64,000 nucleotides of DNA from Lunularia cruciata (lineage: Eukaryota > Streptophyta > Marchantiopsida > Lunulariales > Lunulariaceae): NCBI GenBank assembly GCA_948567375.1, contig OX419758.1:65043001-65107000 (forward strand), in the 5' to 3' direction. A program made the translations under genes and the position numbers. The notes beneath the pieces are model-generated. The model worked only from the letters and a program-made list of their open reading frames with translations, did no database searches and was not told where the DNA came from. Shown piece by piece: positions 19,095 to 31,300 of the stretch. The stretch's first letter is position 1. Every line of letters starts with the position of its first letter.

Positions 19095-19571
19095 TACTAG
19101 AGTAACACCTAGGGCCCCATAAATCTCATCCATATCCCACAATAATGGTACGGATATACCAAGTGCACTCTCAAATAAATTAGCTCCTATGTCAAACTCC
19201 AACTCAGAGTCAATCTCCTTCCTTACTAGGACTTGAGATACAAGTTGATATCGAGCGCCACTCCAAGTAAACCCACTGCATATTGTAAGGCTATCTCCTC
19301 TAGAATCCCTAAAGAATTCCATTGTGACAAAGTAACCGCAAACTGCCAACCGCAAAATGCAAGTACCCCACCAAGTGCCAACACCACCAAGTGCCAACAT
19401 CACCAACCAAGCACCAAAAGTGCCAATACCACCAACCAAGCACCACCAAGTGCAAGCATCACCAAGTGCCAACACCACCAACCAAGCACCACCAAGTGCC
19501 AACCCTAACAGAACACTACCCATTATTGTAACTCTAATTGAGACAACTATGCTAGGAGAAAGGGTGACCAA
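19095..19571 (-). pseudogene. Family A gag N-terminus (A4)
   Basis: The frame reads SGARYQLVSQVLVRKE, EIDSELEFDIGANLFES and LLWDMDEIYGALGVTLV, up to the E insertion. It preserves the gag start that is deleted at 3139-3329. Upstream of the likely start, the frame is a low-complexity repeat (19365-19505). Confidence 0.6.
19365..19505. repeat. Minisatellite in the family A leader
   Basis: Degenerate tandem copies of CACCAAGTGCCAACAC and CACCAACCAAG. The homologous place in the other copy (about 3340-3370) has a single short version, so the array expanded in this copy. Confidence 0.75.
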
Positions 19572-20455
19572 TAACCTACCATCACAACACGCACTCTCAC
19601 GATCTGTAGGTCATCACTTCTTGTCTCACCAGAGAGAAACATACATAGATAGTTTGACTAGTCATCACTCTAGCCTCACTATCAAGAGTGCACCAGAGCA
19701 CCAACACTCTAAATTCAGGGCACCTCACACAAACATGATGCACAAACAAGAAGTAGAGAGTGGAGGGGATCCAATCATAAGAAATATAAACAAAAACCCT
19801 CCATCTCATAAAACAACATTGGACTGACTTTGCCACCATTTAGCATTTGACATAATTAGAGCACTCATTTACTTCTTGCGCTACAAGGATCATTGAGAAA
19901 GGGATCTTCTTGCCAAAATCTATTCTTCTCACCAAAATCTGACATAAATTTGATATAAATTTGACATAAATACCTAAATTAGGTTGACCTCTAAATCCTC
20001 AACTACCTCTTCACTTGAGCCAAATTGAAAAATAGGTTTTTTCCAATCTCTAATTCACTATGATTTGCTCCCAACTCCACCTTCAATTTCAATTTCTAAG
20101 CTCAACTTGCAACAAAGTGGTCCTACTTTCACCTCTTGAGCTCAAAATCACAACTACCACTTGAAAATTGTTTCTCTTTGGCTCCAAATTTGGCTAGTGC
20201 TTCCCCACAAAATCTCTCTTAGGGAAATCTGAACCATTTGATCAAGAAACCACAATCCACCGAGCTTGGAGATACCACCAACACTTGCAATTCTTGCACC
20301 AAATTTCACACTGACTCACTTCTCTAATGTAATTAGATTATTTACAACTTGAATCATTTCAAATTAGTTCAATACTTGATGTGTTCCTCAACAACTTGCC
20401 AACAAGAAGGCACTGATTATAGTCAAGCCACACCCACTCTAGCTAAGAGATTCTA
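19572..20455 (-). repeat. Family A leader, primer site and LTR fragment (A4)
   Basis: The leader matches 3330-3670. The primer-like site at 19821-19838 (TGGTGGCAAAGTCAGTCC) differs by one base from 3675-3692. From 19839 the LTR matches 3693-4629 with a deletion of its first part, including the SINE-like block. It ends near 20455, in sequence matching 1680-1690. Confidence 0.65.
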
Positions 20456-20930
20456 GGTGACGCTTGCCAACTTTACGTCTGGTGATAGTCTAAATAGGGT
20501 AGAAGTCAAAAATACTTTGAAAACTTCAAAGCCAATTTTGGAGGCCTCAAAAAACAAGATGTCTTGCCTTCCAAAGGATAAGGTGTTGCATTCTCCCTCC
20601 CCCCTCTTTATTTTTGTCTTGATGAGATCTTCCACATAGTACCTCACCTATACTATTCTGAGCTTCCTATAGGAAGATTCTCCAAATATTTATTTGGTCA
20701 AACAAGTTTGACCAACCAAATAGGACAAAGATCAACATGTCACCAATCCATCTAACTAATCTAAGGGTGTAACTTTTTGACATGTCACCAACCCATATAT
20801 CCAATCTAAGGTTTTAACTCCCTTTGAGGGGATCTTCTTTGCTATATAATAAAGACAAGGTCCTCCTTTGGAGCATCATAGAATTGAAGGATGAAACCTT
20901 ATGTTTTTCTTTTGTTTCTATAGGATTTGT
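20456..20930. other. Unassigned segment between two family A fragments
   Basis: It includes two diverged copies of a block ending CCAATCTAAGG or CCATCTAACTAATCTAAGG (20735-20815). No coding or element signature is recognised. Confidence 0.35.
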
Positions 20931-22325
20931 CATGTTTTTTGAATGTTACAAAAGAGAGAAACATAGATAATATGACTGGTCATCATTCTAGCTTCATTAT
21001 TGAGAGTACACCAAAGCACTAACGCTCTAAATATCAAGCACCTCACATAAACATGGTGCAAAAATAGGAAGTAGAGAATGGAGGGGTCCAATCACACAAA
21101 ATCTAAACAATAACCCTCCATCTCACAAATCAATACCAGGCTGATTACACCACCATTTTACATTTGACACAATAGGTATGTCTATTTACTTCTATGCTAC
21201 CTATATCACCAAGGAAGGGATCAAATGTATTTTCCTAGCCAAAACTATAGTACATAGGTATGAGACCACCCGTCTCTAGGACAACAAGTGAGAGTGGACT
21301 AATTGGTTATGGCATTGGTCTAAGAACTAGATATCCAAGGTTCAAACCTTGCTACGTACAATCCTTAAGGATGGGTAGATTTTGCCAAATGACTATGAAA
21401 AAACCATCTAAACTCCTTAGCCTCATGCCAACAAGTTGGTTTTCTAGGCCTTGTAGCAAGACCATCCTATGTCTCAAAGCCTCTAAATGCCAATATTCAA
21501 CCACATTGAGTCGCTAACCTTGACTAACTTGGCCACCAACTCCCTTTGGCCTCTCCAATTATGGCCAATCTCTAGTACATGCTCTACGACAAGATTGGTC
21601 TCCGAAACAAACTTCCACCAACTTCGAGAGACCTCTACTATAGTTGGTTGACCGCCAAATGTCAAATCAAGTCAAATTGAAAGGATGAGTACCTCCAAAT
21701 CCCTAAAATTTAAGGGGATGACTTCTCAAGTCTGAACCCTATTTTGCTTTTGAAGTCAGATTTACAAGACAAGGGCCTCTAATTTTGCATCACTTGACCT
21801 TGCGCTCAAATTAAACCCAATTTCACTACAATTGAATACCCATAGAACTGAATTTGAAAATTTTAGCAACACTTTTGTATCAAGTCCAACAAATCCATCA
21901 AAACATACAATAAATTGAGCATGGTTTATACACACCATCCACTCAACTTAAATTGAACAATGACCAGGTAACAATGAATGAAGGTACCATTGATTCACCA
22001 AGCTTGGAGATACCACCAACACCTTCAATTCTTACACTTGATTTTCCCTCACTCACTTTTCTGATCTAATCAATTCAATTCACACATGCAACTCTAATGA
22101 GAACTCAATCACTCAACTTTGTACCACAAACAATGTGCACTAATTACATTCAAACTATACACACTCTAGCTAAGAGACTCTAAGTGACATTTGTTGGCCT
22201 ATGTCCACCATAACAAAGAGCTCTAAGATTCAACATCAAGGTAGTGAATTCTATTTAGTTGCACCGCAAAGGTATACCCTTGGACTCAACCTAACACTCC
22301 AACCCTAATGGTACCATTGATAATC
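20931..22325 (-). repeat. Family A leader and near-complete LTR (A5)
   Basis: The leader (about 20945-21130) and primer-like region (21139-21155) are followed by the LTR at 21156-22325. The LTR includes a tRNA-like block at 21280-21365. Its far end matches the reverse complement of 1520-1690. This copy bridges the LTR halves seen at 1244-1905 and 3693-4629 and supports an LTR length of about 1.4 kb. It is strongly decayed. Confidence 0.65.
21280..21365 (+). repeat. tRNA-derived SINE-like block (second copy)
   Basis: A-box-like CTAATTGGTTATGGC (about 21299), then ATTGGTCTAAGAACTAG (anticodon-arm-like), then a perfect B box GGTTCAAACC at about 21337. It occupies the same LTR position as 3815-3905, so it predates the split of these LTR copies. 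Confidence 0.55.
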
Positions 22326-22610
22326 CATGTGACTATGAGAATGGTTTGATTAATGGTAGCTCCAATGATGTGATCAATAACCTTAACACAAAAACTAGCA
22401 ACCACTAAATAGTCTCTAAGAAACTATTGATATAATTATGGTTATCAAGACTAACCCTTCAAGGTTTGAGCAATTGAGTTTTGGTACTACAAATGTCATG
22501 ATACAATTCCAAGACAATGGCTTTAAGAGCTTCATGATCACTTCCATGATGGCCCTCCAAGCTAGACCATGGTAACTACTTACTGGTGTTTTTCTATGAG
22601 CCAGGTGGAG
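22326..22610. other. Unassigned intergenic sequence
   Basis: No coding frame, repeat structure or element terminus recognised. Confidence 0.35.
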
Positions 22611-23860
22611 ATGAAGCTTTATCTCCTAAATGTCCACCTCTCCATCTCCACTACCCCCTAGCCCTCCTCCACAGCCTCCATCCCCTTCACCACCACCTCC
22701 GTATTCTCCTCCACTGCCCTCCATCTCCTTCACCGCCACCTACTCCACCTCCTGCTAGCCCTCCCCCTCCATCTCCTCCTCCTAGCCCCGCCGCCAGAAC
22801 CAACGTCATAATAGTTTTCAATTGAAGTCGGACCTCATGCACCCATCATAACTCTTACAGTCGAGACTCGCACCTTTGGACTGGTGAATGGATTGAATGC
22901 AGAAGGGACCAGGCAGTCAATAGTCCCGGATGGCATGATTAGCACTTTTAATAGCCCTCTAAAAATCTGCGCTCCCCAATATGCCGGTTTCTGCCTTGGT
23001 CTCCACCTTCTGAAATTCAAGGTGACTTCAGTTTATACGACCTGGATGATGTAGTCGCACTTGTCACATTTTATGGTCCCAAAGCCAAGTCAAAGTCCAA
23101 AGATGCAACATTTCAAGTAGCAGAAAGTCGCTCAAATTATCTTGTTGAGTCACAAGATTTACCCCACGGAGGATGTCTACAAATGGATGCTTGGAGACTA
23201 TAAACTGAATTCGGATTTGAGAGTTACTTCCGCAGCTGGTTGTGCTGGGGTGTCTGAAGATATAAGCTGCAGGTATCTCGAGTACAGATACAAGTCCCTA
23301 TGCCTGGTGTAAAAACTTAGATCTCCGCTTGCAGTATAAGGATAGAGTTTGATCGAGGTCCTCGAAATTCCTTTGAGTTCACTTTAACTTCAGCTAGTGG
23401 AGTTGGATGCTTTCCTCTGTTTCTCGCTAAAACATACGTGTGCAATATGTTTCTGGCAAGATCTGTGGCAAACTGCAGATTGTTTCAGTGCACATTACAG
23501 ATGTTGATTACAAACTTCAAAAGCTTAAGATATTGTCAGCATGGAATGCGATGGGATCCGCACACTGAGTGTTTCTTGAGACTTCTAAAGGACGAAATAT
23601 CAGTCTCATCAAGCGTCGACCGCCACAGATTTGCATCTACTTACTAAGGAGAAAGGGAACAAAAACATATACTATTCAGAAGATGCTCCGTGGATCCGGA
23701 GCATTTTCTCCAGGTGACGAAACAACATCCTCATCTATAGCCACCCTGAACTACTTGTTCTTGTGGAGACTGCAGTATTTATCGATGTACATATGCTGGT
23801 CTTGCGCTGTCAAGGTTATTGAAAGCTATAGTATGTATAGAAAATTAAAGACATGATGAT
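22611..23860 (+). other. Proline-rich stretch and possible decayed coding region
   Basis: Positions 22620-22800 are C-rich (CCTCCATCTCC-type units) and encode Pro/Ser-rich peptide in several frames. After this, short plus-strand frames look protein-like (KLQKLKILSAWNAMGS near 23520; PPQICIYLLRRKGTKTYTIQ near 23640) but are separated by stops and frame changes. This could be an extensin-like or other cell-wall protein pseudogene, or a gene with unrecognised introns. No family could be assigned. Confidence 0.25.
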
Positions 23861-24189
23861 CTCTTCACCTGGCTAACATTCCATGAAGTTTTGAAAGGTC
23901 AAAAAGTTGTCGCACATGTACACTATCGAGAAGAAAAGGTACTCAGTAGATGAGTTCGAATCAGGCACCCTATGCACCTTACAGACGTCTCCATTAAACA
24001 GGAAAATATATCCACCTGGAGGTCTAGAAGGCACTCACTCGTTCTGCACATCTACCTTACATCGAGAATTTAGCTTTTTCTGAAGAGAACGAACCGCTGA
24101 GTAAACGAACTACCTTGCTTGCACGAGTAGCTAGCCACTCGCCATAGCGATCATGTCAACTATAAGAGCATAAAACGCAGATCGAATAA

Positions 24190-24990
24190 AGAGCACATAG
24201 AAAACATGTAAAATGGAGCTAAGCCCCACTAGATATCCTAAGATAGCATAGCTATGCAAGTTAAACCGTTAACAAAAAATTGGAATATTCCAAGAAGCAT
24301 CATTTAGTGTGAGTGTTTTCCTATGGATTGCACCAACCACTCCCATTATTCTTGAACAACGGATATAAATTATCTAAAATATATTACAAAGCATGAAAGT
24401 GAAAATGATATCCTTGGTACATAACATGATAATCTAATCAAAAACAAAATATACCTTCATAATATGATAAGCTCTCCTGTACTATATGATTCCAATCACA
24501 CAATTTAATATGATAAGCTCTCCTGTACTATATGATTCCAATCACAAAATTTAATTCTAAAACGTGATAAACTTTTGTGCACTCCATCCCCCTATACTTT
24601 GGAAGCTAGAGGAACAAAACAAAGAGATGACCTCGCTTGATACTCTTATACATGGAGACCTTGTAAACGGTAACATGATAAACTCTTGTGCACCCTTGTA
24701 TCTCTTCCTTATACGGCTTGATGGGATCTTCCCCTCCTTCGTTTTTCCTAAGCGGTCGCCTTTTTCTCCATCTCCCACTATACTTTGAAAGCTAGAGTAA
24801 CAAAACAAAGAAATGACCTCGCTTGGTCGCCTTTTTCTCCATCTCCCACTATACTTTGGAAGCTAGAGTAACAAAACAAAGAAATGACCTCGCTTGATAC
24901 TCTTATACATGGAGACCTTGTAAGCTGTTGCTACCGTATTCGCGGTTCATTTCAGGACGGGTAATCATCCCTCCTATATTGTATCTCACG
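24190..24990 (+). repeat. Dispersed repeat R, copy 1 (with internal duplications)
   Basis: It shares ordered blocks with 34970-35510 (GAGCTAAGCC, AGATGACCTCGCTTGATAC, CATGGAGACCTTGTAA). AATATGATAAGCTCTCCTGT (about 24455 and 24508) is duplicated in tandem. The ACAAAGAAATGACCTCGCTT block appears three times (about 24615, 24805 and 24870). No ORF. The family is unknown. Confidence 0.6.
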
Positions 24991-25123
24991 TATGAAATGA
25001 GAACATTCTAAAAATCTTCTTTGGTAAATTGGCTCATGTCGCACAATACAAAGTGACCACGTGGTGGCTTCTTCAATACTCGGTAGTTCTGCTGTGGACC
25101 CTTCTTGGCTGTACCTTAACTGT

Positions 25124-25195
25124 AGGGTCGTACTGTCTTATAGGCGGAACTTTACTTTTAGGGTCGTACTGTCTTATAGGCGGAACTTTACTTTT
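25124..25195. repeat. Perfect 36-bp tandem duplication
   Basis: Two adjacent identical 36-base units starting AGGGTCGTACTGTC (25124-25159 and 25160-25195). Perfect identity implies a recent event. The rest of 24991-25390 contains nothing recognised; it is the 3' flank of the kinase gene. Confidence 0.9.
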
Positions 25196-25390
25196 ACTCC
25201 TATAATTTCATTCCTCTAACTTTAAGATGGTCTACGTAATCTAACTCTGAAGAATCACTAATATCCTTATTCTGTAGCGTGCACACAATTCACGAGCTCG
25301 AGTCAGAAGCCTGGGATGTTTCTCCATTTCGAAGACTGCGGTGTGAAGAGTAGGAACAATAACCGAGCAGTTAGATACAAGGCAAGTTCC

Positions 25391-28300
25391 TCATCTTGGT
25401 CCTGTACTCCATGATGGATGCGTGTAGAAAGTGGATGAAACAGAGGAGTCCGAATTCGAGGTGAAGGGGTTGTTGAGGTGACCGGAAAATGCTACTGTAG
25501 ACTCAGTAGGGAAGTGTTGCGAATGTGATATAAATTCTCCTTCCATTTCCAGTACTTCAATCAAGCTGCGCACGATATCCCCCATCTCTGGTCTATCTGC
25601 ACCAGCAGGAAGAACACAAGACATTGCAGTTCGAGCGACCCTGAGCATACCTTCTTTGTCGTATTGGCCAGCCAGAAACGGGTCCACTATTGCGTCAACC
25701 TGATCACTGCCCAACATCTCCCGTACCTGCAAAAGTTCATTAGTGTTCTGAAACTCAGCATTAAGTCGTGATGCAGCACATCTGTTTGCTAAATTATCAT
25801 AAAATCGAACTGATGCCAGATGAAAATTGACAACTAGTCGAAGATGGTGCTATGCCTCCCTATTTACGTCGTGCTTTTTCTTTTCATACGTTGAACTGGA
25901 AAACCTTCAAGTGAATTGATTGGATATGCAATGTTGCTTGGAGAAAATGCTGCGGATGTACAGACATATTCCTCTTACCCAGTCTATCATATTCGTCTCG
26001 TTACTTCCAGTAAACTTCTGGCTTTGTGGCCTTTTCCCGGTAATGATTTCAAGGAGTACCATTCCGAAGCTATACACGTCACTTTTTGTAGTCAGCTTTC
26101 GGCGGACGAAGTACCTACATCCAGTGTCGCAAGATTCAACAGTCAGCGTCGCAATTTCTGAACAGTAACTCAGAACAGGTGTTCTTAATACTCAAGGGAA
26201 TAGTCGGAACGAAGGCGGGAGGTTACAACTATCTATGTAAGTTGAAACGCACTCAGGATCGAGGTAGCCAAACGTTCCCTTAATCGCAGTCGAAACCCCA
26301 CTTAGATCCAGTTCCTCATTTGATTCCTCTTCGGCTACTTGTTTCGAGATCCCCAAATCCGCAACTTTGCCCTGAAGTTTCTCGGTCAGGAGAATGTTTG
26401 AGGACTTCACATCCCGATGTATGATCGGCGGATTGCAGTCCTTGTGCAGGTATTCGAGGCCTACATGGTGTTTCAGAGCGAGCACTTAGAGAACGACACA
26501 TGTAAATTTACATACAGTTACCATTAACCCCATGCGGTCTAAGGTTCTCGTCATATTAACCACACAAGGTGTAATAGCTCGTGGTCGCCTCCGTACTTGC
26601 AAATATGACGAAATTCTAAAAGGGGTCACCTCTTCCAGCGTTGATGACAATGCCGAGTCTGGTCTTCCAATCCAATGTAACTGGCTCCAAGGAGTTCTTT
26701 TCTGAAACATGAGATTTTGGAAATGTAAGGGAGGAAGGTGCTGAATTCTCGAGTATGAATCACGAGAAGCGAGTCAGTAAGAACAGAGAGCGTGATTGGG
26801 AGATATTAGTCAATAGATCTAAATTGGAAACATCTTCAAGCGGACAATCAAGGATATGGAACCTGTATGATAAAGATGGTCGTGCAGAGTTCCTCGAGGC
26901 ATGTAAACATAGACAAGAATCTGCTGCTGGGCTTCTAGGCAGTAACCGACTAAAGGTACAAGATTGCGATGATGCAATCGTGATAAAAGTCGGACCTGCG
27001 CAATCAATCACAAATTGCATCAGTTTTACGAACTCCCAATGTTTCCCAGGTCAGCAGCACAATGCTTCCCAACGACTTGAGCTTTTGAGCTCCGAGGGCC
27101 AGTTTACCTTAGGCTCTGTGATAGAGCTTAAAGTGATGATGGCCAAAACTAAATAGCAATGAGGTTTTCTCGAGCACACAATGTAGAAATTACAAACATA
27201 GGAAAACAAAAACCGAAAGTTCCGTGTTAATAAAGTCATATTCAACTAGTTTGGGAGGCATTCAGACTAACCAGTGGATCCAAGACAAACTGATACTTTC
27301 GTATTACCTCATTAAGAAATTCTCCAGCGCCCTGTTTTGAATCAGGAGCCCTGACTTTCACGGCGACCTCCTTCCCATCCGTCAATTTGCCGTAGTAAAC
27401 TGGTCCGAATCCTCCTTTACCAATCATGACTTTATAGTTCTCCGTGATGGATTTTATCTTCTTCAAGGTGAAACCCTGCAATGATTTGGGCATGTCCTCT
27501 GCAAGGAATAGAAGAGACAAGAATACATGAAACAGGAATCATTCGGTAGGTCGATCTAGGCACTGTCAAGAGTGAATCTTTTCCGGACGAATTATTAGCC
27601 AAACCTTTAGTTTTACCTCTAGATAACTGATGTCCGTATCGTATCTTCTTCCTGGTAAGGTAGAACAGCGCAGTTAGGACAGCGAGTACTGCGCCAAGGA
27701 CTCCCACTACTATACCAACCATTGCACCTGTGGAAATCGCAGAACTGGATGATTTGATTCTTATAATCTTGATATCGGTGTTGCCATTGTATCTGCACAA
27801 GTCAAAGTTCGTTAACACCAGAAATATCCGCTATCTTTAGCTCCACTAATTCGAAACTAAGGGATGTACATCTTTGCATGATGCAGATAGTTCGCAAGTT
27901 ACTGTTACATACGAGATATTCAAGCCTTTGTTCAGCAGTACTTCCGGTATTCCTGTAAACCTGTTGTTGTCCAGCAGCCTGGTACATGCACATTGAGTAG
28001 GAAAGACAGTTGAACATTGTTAATGTTCTGGCAACTAATCAAATGGGTATTATATATCAAGAATGGCACCGGCAGTTCCTTTGTGTGACTGGATCACACC
28101 ACTGCCACGAAACATTTGTAGATCATCTTCGAGTTTCCTGTAACCTCTTGTAATTACTTTGAGTTTAGTTTCTTGAATAAAGTGCTAAGGCAGGGTCAGA
28201 GTTGTAAGGAACCGAAACACTAGACCTGCATTCAACTCTTGCATTCAACTTCAAAGACACAGGGAAACTCATTCCAGAAATACGTTCATAAGATACTGTA

Positions 28301-31300
28301 TCTTGATAGTCTTATTTATGTAATCCAGTGAAAAGAACCTATCTTCGTTTGAAAGAGACTATACACTTAAGGTAACATACTTACACCACCTCTAGCTTCG
28401 GAAGTTTAGCAAGCACCTCCGGAACAGTCCCGTTGAATCGATTGTTTCTGAGATCCCTGTCATGGTAAATACCAAGTTAGCTCTAGAAACGTTAAACCGA
28501 GAATTTGGTCCAGATCAGACTGCAGACCAAAACAAGCAGGTTCGACCGTTGAGACTGGATTGTCAAGGTCTGTCTGCAGATCTCTGGGGACTTTTGGACG
28601 AAATCGTAACAGGTTGAATGCAGGTAGGTTTTGCTTACATAGTCACTAGACTTGTAAGAAGCCCGAGTTCTTCTGGTAGAGGGCCAGAGAGCATATTGAA
28701 GGACAAGTTCCTGTACAATTTCCTTTATGATTAGAACAAGACAGTACAGAATCTAAGCACTAGTTTCAGTAATATCTACACACAAGTAAAGAACAACACA
28801 ATGCCTGATCAATTTTGGAATTCACCTTCAGATCAGATTCTTGTGCATATATCTATGTATTTACAAGTATTGCAGGCTTTTAAGATTCTCAATTCCTTTC
28901 GGTATGACTCCGGTTACAATGTTATTTATGATACTCCTGACACAGTGAACCAGAAATGAGCTAGTTTAAGAATTTTGCATTTGTACGACTACTTCCCTCG
29001 ACTAGAATCCTTATATACTCGTAGCGTTGCAACAGTGTATCGAAACATCTTTTAGTCTGACCATCAAATTCATATCTTTGGACCTCATCCAAAGCTAACC
29101 AAATCACACGAACACGGAAACGGACAACAGGACAGTCCCCCTGATCAATTATCAACTTACATTTCCTCGAGATGGGAAAGCTGAGTCCATGAGTCCGGTA
29201 TTTCACCGTCAAACTTGTTGTGTCCCATGTTTCTGTCATATAAACATTAATGCTTAAAATAATTAATAAATAAATAAAAATAAATAAAATTTAATCAAAT
29301 AAGTGCCTTGTAACTATTCGGCTATTATCAGTCCATCTTGAAACGCTCCGTATCTTCACCAATATTCTCTTGACTGATAAATCTATTCAGTTATTTTGAG
29401 ATTTACATTTAAAATTATCAATATGAAATGACGAGATCTAGATCAAGAATACATCATATTCAGATTCTGCTGAGAGATGGAGTCTTTCACCGAAAACATG
29501 CCTTCCATAACTTACATCCGCTTAATAACGACGCCGTCTGAAGCCTTCTGCGTAGATGCCGCAGGAAGATCGGGTAAACGACCCTTCATCGAGTTGTTCT
29601 CAACATTTCTATCATGTGAAAAGTCAAATAACCACAGCATAAATTCTGATGAAATGGTATTGTCCATCTTATAGAGTGAATACGATATCCAGTTCACATA
29701 TTTAAGCAGCAAATAGTCACAATAATATCATTCCTCATGTTTGTTAGATTCAGCGTTTCTTTCCTTACGATTTAAATAAACGGAATATCTGTCCAGTTTC
29801 CAAGACAATGATTCATCTCAAGTAATAAGGTAAATCAAAGTCACAATATCATGAAGATGCTTCAACTCTCGGAGTTTTATCATTGATATTAGCGAAAATG
29901 GAAAAGATTACAATGTTTTATAGACAACGACCTAAAAGAAATCAGTATTTGAGAACTGAATTTCCAACGCTAGGTTTACTTTCAATTAGTGAAGTCTAAC
30001 CGAAGACAGTCGAAAATGGAGAAGCAAAGATACAGAGTAAATGCCACTTATAAATCCGCTCTGTGATGGAGATCAAAAGATAGAGTTTAATTGTCAAGGG
30101 CATTCATACTTACATACTCTCTAGCTCTGTGAGAGTGCTTAGGTCAAGGGGAAACGATGTCAACCTGTTATTCGACAATGTCCTGAATCAAATCATATTC
30201 ACCCAGTAGATCCTTCTGTCAAGTTTCCTTTCACGAACCTGACTTATACCAAAATCTATCCAGCAATTTCACACAGCTTTTGCCCATTGTAAATTTGTCT
30301 CTTGGATCGTGAAACATATCTTGCAAACAAGGATGACCCAGTCGGTATGTGATTTCCAGAAAGCAAATTTTAGCCATCAGTTAGCTGCAAAGGGTGGTTA
30401 CTGCGTTAAACAGGGTAGTCGACAAGTGCTCGTACATATGACCATGATGTGAGCAAATACTTACAGATATCTGAGCTTCCAGACCTTCTGCAATGAGTCA
30501 GGGACAGGGCCACTGAAGTTACAGTTGGAAATATCGCTGCAAGATCGATGGATGCAGTTTAGTCTACATACTTTTCCTTGCTCTATACGGGACGATTTCA
30601 GGTCCTAAAAATTCAGCTTTCTGGAACGGATCTTCAGTAGGTGCAAGTTCCGTATATCAAATACTGCAGTACAAACTTACAGTGATTGAACTGTTCCTAG
30701 ACCGCTCATGTCCGGGATTTCTCCTGACAATTTAGAATTATTTGCCAAACCTCTGCAAAACAGTAATTGCATGAACAGTTATAGTTAATCCCATTGATAT
30801 ATTTTAAAATATTTATTCTGACCCAAACCTTGAACCTAAGAAAGCTGCAATTCATATTTCTACCTCAACTACCATAGAAGTACGTGGAATAGGACAGTTA
30901 TGCAGCTAGTGAGGAACTTGATAATGTTCTTAGTTACAGATCCTTTAATACCCACTATGCATGGTAGTGAATTGATTATATGACTAATAATTTCAAACCG
31001 CCTAGTTGCCTAAGACTAGGTATCCATGGACATAGTTTAGATAAGATGTTTAATTCACAAATACAAGTTTCATATCTCCTGCACAAAAGCGATAAGAGCC
31101 AGGAGGTGAACTTTTGAGATGGGCAACTTACAACCACTGTAGAGCTTCATGCTGAAACAACCCAGGCGGTATGGATCCACTGAAATCGTTTCCACTAAAT
31201 TGCCTGCAAGTCTTGGAACCAGAATCTAGTGAAGAGAATTTTTATGCCAGTGCTTCTCATGAGGACATGATTTATTACCTTCTCTACACTAAATCCTGAC

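Noticed and set aside
19357-19827. Plus-strand open frame rich in Pro, Ser, Asn and Ala
   Set aside because: It translates a minisatellite in the leader of a minus-strand family A fragment; the frame has no domain and is antisense to gag.
21280-21365. A functional tRNA gene
   Set aside because: A and B boxes are recognisable, but the acceptor and anticodon stems do not pair well and the copy at 3815 is diverged; a SINE-type remnant fits better.
26755-27156. 133-codon plus-strand frame
   Set aside because: Antisense shadow across kinase exon 26863-26995 and its introns.
28961-29239. 92-codon minus-strand frame in the receptor kinase region
   Set aside because: Only the first 72 bases (29161-29232) form an LRR exon, and in another frame; the rest is intron.
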